Positions 60,452 to 64,000 of a stretch of DNA of 64,000 nt are shown here, one piece after another. The notes under the pieces were generated by a model. It saw only the letters and a program-made list of their open reading frames with translations. It ran no database searches and was not told the DNA's origin. Made by a program: the position numbers and the translations under genes. The stretch is from an uncultured Opitutia bacterium. Lineage in GTDB: Bacteria > Verrucomicrobiota > Verrucomicrobiia > Opitutales > Opitutaceae. The stretch's first letter is position 1, and each line of letters starts with the position of its first letter. Location: NCBI GenBank assembly GCA_903825285.1, contig CAIJZY010000031.1, forward strand, positions 62,001-126,000, written 5' to 3'.

Positions 60452-61551
60452 ACCGCATGAAAACCTACCGCGCCGTCCTTGTTGGCACCGGCGGCATCAG
60501 CGACGCGCACGTCAACGCCGTCGCCGCCACCGCCGGCCGCGTCAGTCTCGTCGCCGCCTGCGACATCGACGCCGCCCGCGCCAAGGCCTTCTGCGACCGC
60601 CACCACATCCCGGCGGCGCACACCGACTATGCCGCGATGCTGCGCGCGGAGCGGCCCGACTTCGTGCTGATCGCCGCGCCGCCGGGGCTGCACGCCGACA
60701 TGAGCATCGCCGCCATGGAGGCCGGCGCGTGGGTGCTGTGCGAGAAGCCCCTCTGCGCCTCGCTGGCGGAGTTCGACCGCATCACCGCCGCGGAGCAGCG
60801 CACCGGCCAGCGCACCGCGTGCGTGTTCCAGATGCGCTACGCCTCCTCCAACACCCACGTGCGGGGGTTGCTCGCCTCCGGCCGCCTTGGGCGCCCGCTG
60901 GTCGCGATCTGCCACACCCTCTGGTACCGCGACACCGCGTACTACGCCGTGCCGTGGCGCGGCCGCTGGGCCACCGAGCTCGGCGGGCCCACCATGAGCC
61001 AGGGCATCCACGCGATGGACCACCTGCTCAGCCTCCTCGGCGACTGGACCGAGGTGCGTGCCATCGCCGACACGCTGTTCCACCGGATCGAGGTCGAGGA
61101 CGTCTCCATGGCGCTCGTCACCTTCGCCAACGGCGCCCGCGCCTCCCTCGTCAACAGCGTGCTGTCGCCGCGCCAGGAAACCTACATCCGGCTCGACTGC
61201 GAGCACGCCACCGTGGAGCTCACGCACCTCTATGCCTACAAGGGCGAGAACTGGCGGTTCACGCCGGCCGAACCCACAAAGAGTGCCGACCTGGTGGCGG
61301 CCTGGAACGCCTTCCCGCCCGACGTGGGCTCCACCCACGGCGCCCAGCTCAACGCGCTGATCGCGGACCGGGAGGCGAACACCGTGCCGCTGACCAGCGG
61401 GGCCGAGGCGCGCCGCACGCTCGAGTTCCTCACCGCCCTGTACAAGTCCGCCTACACCGGCCAGGCCGTCACCCGAGGCTCGATCCGGCCGGGCGACCCG
61501 TTTTACACCCAGCTGAACGGCGGCCTGGCGCCCAAGCGCCAGAAGGGCTGA
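60448..61551 (+). CDS. Gfo/Idh/MocA-family oxidoreductase
   Basis: A 367-aa NAD(P)-dependent sugar or inositol dehydrogenase. It has the N-terminal Rossmann loop VGTGGISDAH near 11-20, the catalytic lysine in CEKPLC near 102, and a QGIHAMDHLLSLLGD histidine segment near 188-200 in the C-terminal domain. It is coupled to the symporter by a four-base ATGA overlap. The pair likely imports and oxidises one substrate, probably a sugar. Confidence 0.9.
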   Translation: MNRMKTYRAVLVGTGGISDAHVNAVAATAGRVSLVAACDIDAARAKAFCDRHHIPAAHTDYAAMLRAERPDFVLIAAPPGLHADMSIAAMEAGAWVLCEKPLCASLAEFDRITAAEQRTGQRTACVFQMRYASSNTHVRGLLASGRLGRPLVAICHTLWYRDTAYYAVPWRGRWATELGGPTMSQGIHAMDHLLSLLGDWTEVRAIADTLFHRIEVEDVSMALVTFANGARASLVNSVLSPRQETYIRLDCEHATVELTHLYAYKGENWRFTPAEPTKSADLVAAWNAFPPDVGSTHGAQLNALIADREANTVPLTSGAEARRTLEFLTALYKSAYTGQAVTRGSIRPGDPFYTQLNGGLAPKRQKG

Positions 61552-61669
61552 CCACCGGACCAGTGGGCGCAGGGGGTGGCGGCCAGCCCGCGCGGGCCAT
61601 GCCGCGCACGGCTCTTGCGCTCGCGTCCCTTCCTTCCAACCTGTAGCCATCAACCTTCCCGCGGCCGCC

Positions 61670-63433
<1,764 letters not shown>

Positions 63434-63501
63434 TTTTGACGCCGCGGCCGTCATCCGGCACGCTGCCCGCAGTTTCCCTCCCCCCGCCTCCTGATCTCCC
63501 C

Positions 63502-64000
63502 ATGAAAACGCTGATCACCCTGTTCCTCCTCACGGCCGCCGTCGCCCTGGCGGACACCCCGCCGGCCACGTTTCCGGGCGTCAAGGCCGTGATGTCCCCC
63601 GAGGATTTCGCCCGCGCCGGCCTGGCCGGCCTCACCGAGGACCAGCTCGGCCTGATCGACGCCGCCGTCATCCGCCACTACACCCGCACCGTGGTGACCG
63701 CCGCCAATCAGCAGGCCGCGCAGATCGTGCAGCAGACCGCCCAGAAGAACGCCGCGCAGGAGTCGGAGCGGAAGCGCTCGATCTTCGAGCACTTCGGCCT
63801 GCCGAGCTTCAGCCAGGAATGGCGCGACATCGCCCCGCTCAAGGGCAAGTGCGTCGGCTGGACCGGCGGCAACAGCTTCAAGCTCGACAACGGCCAGGAG
63901 TGGGAAGGCCTCGAGGCCATCACCGTCGAGCTGGCGGGCCGCGACATCGAGATCCAGGCCCGCCCCGGCGAACAGTACTGCCTGTACGTCGACGGCGGGA
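63502..64000 (+). CDS. Secreted protein of unknown function (3' end cut by window)
   Basis: An ATG at 63502 opens a frame that runs off the window end after 166 codons. It starts with a signal peptide (about residues 1-18, LADT). A short helical region follows, with a TANQQAAQIVQQTAQKN coiled-coil-like stretch near 67-83, and then a beta-rich part with GKCVGWTGGNSFKLDNGQEWEG. I do not recognise the family. It follows the MsbA-like gene closely and could be co-transcribed. Confidence 0.65.
   Translation, partial: MKTLITLFLLTAAVALADTPPATFPGVKAVMSPEDFARAGLAGLTEDQLGLIDAAVIRHYTRTVVTAANQQAAQIVQQTAQKNAAQESERKRSIFEHFGLPSFSQEWRDIAPLKGKCVGWTGGNSFKLDNGQEWEGLEAITVELAGRDIEIQARPGEQYCLYVDGG

Overview
The window is GC-rich (roughly two-thirds G+C by eye) and tightly packed with about 51 genes. 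The mix suggests a verrucomicrobial bacterium of the Opitutaceae type: an Mce/Mla lipid system, large TonB-dependent receptors, many polysaccharide- and sugar-acting enzymes, homospermidine synthesis and a GTP-type PEP carboxykinase. This is inferred from gene content; no rRNA or tRNA lies in the window to test it. I found no insertion sequence, CRISPR array or prophage.

Layout. 0-1.8 kb: end of an Mla/Mce lipid ABC transporter. 1.9-8.1 kb: arginine biosynthesis, with argB-argD-argF-argG on the minus strand and argJ diverging; argC sits apart at 12.6-13.7 kb. 8.2-12.5 kb: an oligogalacturonate-lyase-like protein, then homospermidine synthase and an ornithine-type decarboxylase, which would turn ornithine into putrescine and then homospermidine. 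13.8-18.2 kb: a small outer-membrane barrel, rplM-rpsI, DUF423, a CCA/poly(A)-polymerase-like enzyme and a MOSC protein. 18.2-25.9 kb: a GH20-like hydrolase, a large lower-GC TonB receptor, fumarylacetoacetase, an NTF2-like secreted protein and purE. 26-28.9 kb: an ECF sigma factor with a coupled membrane protein and a beta-helix/RDD membrane protein. 29-35.6 kb: bifunctional PutA, a secreted unknown, PEP carboxykinase, a YCII protein and a 55-aa membrane peptide. 35.6-44.4 kb: a second TonB receptor, a CDF metal exporter, an ACT protein, a DUF3299 protein, a heparinase II/III-like lyase and a DUF2007 protein. 44.5-61.6 kb: carbohydrate genes (six-hairpin enzyme, lactonase-like amidohydrolase, three dehydrogenases, N-acylglucosamine epimerase, orphan TIM-barrel protein, sodium symporter, Gfo/Idh oxidoreductase), interrupted by an AraC regulator with a phytanoyl-CoA-dioxygenase-like enzyme and a tandem ferritin-like protein. 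61.7-64 kb: an MsbA-like exporter and a truncated secreted protein.

The most striking feature is not a gene. At least ten gene ends carry degenerate arrays with a strict 7-base period, usually as two facing arms that could fold into a long imperfect hairpin. Different loci use different heptamer words, but the two arms at most loci share one word. Nearly all arrays begin at or within about 25 bases of a stop codon, and some overlap it. In the arg operon they occupy each internal junction, whereas the operon end has an ordinary intrinsic terminator. They resemble in principle the heptanucleotide short tandem repeats known from cyanobacteria, but the facing-arm layout and stop-codon anchoring look like a distinct system worth testing genome-wide.
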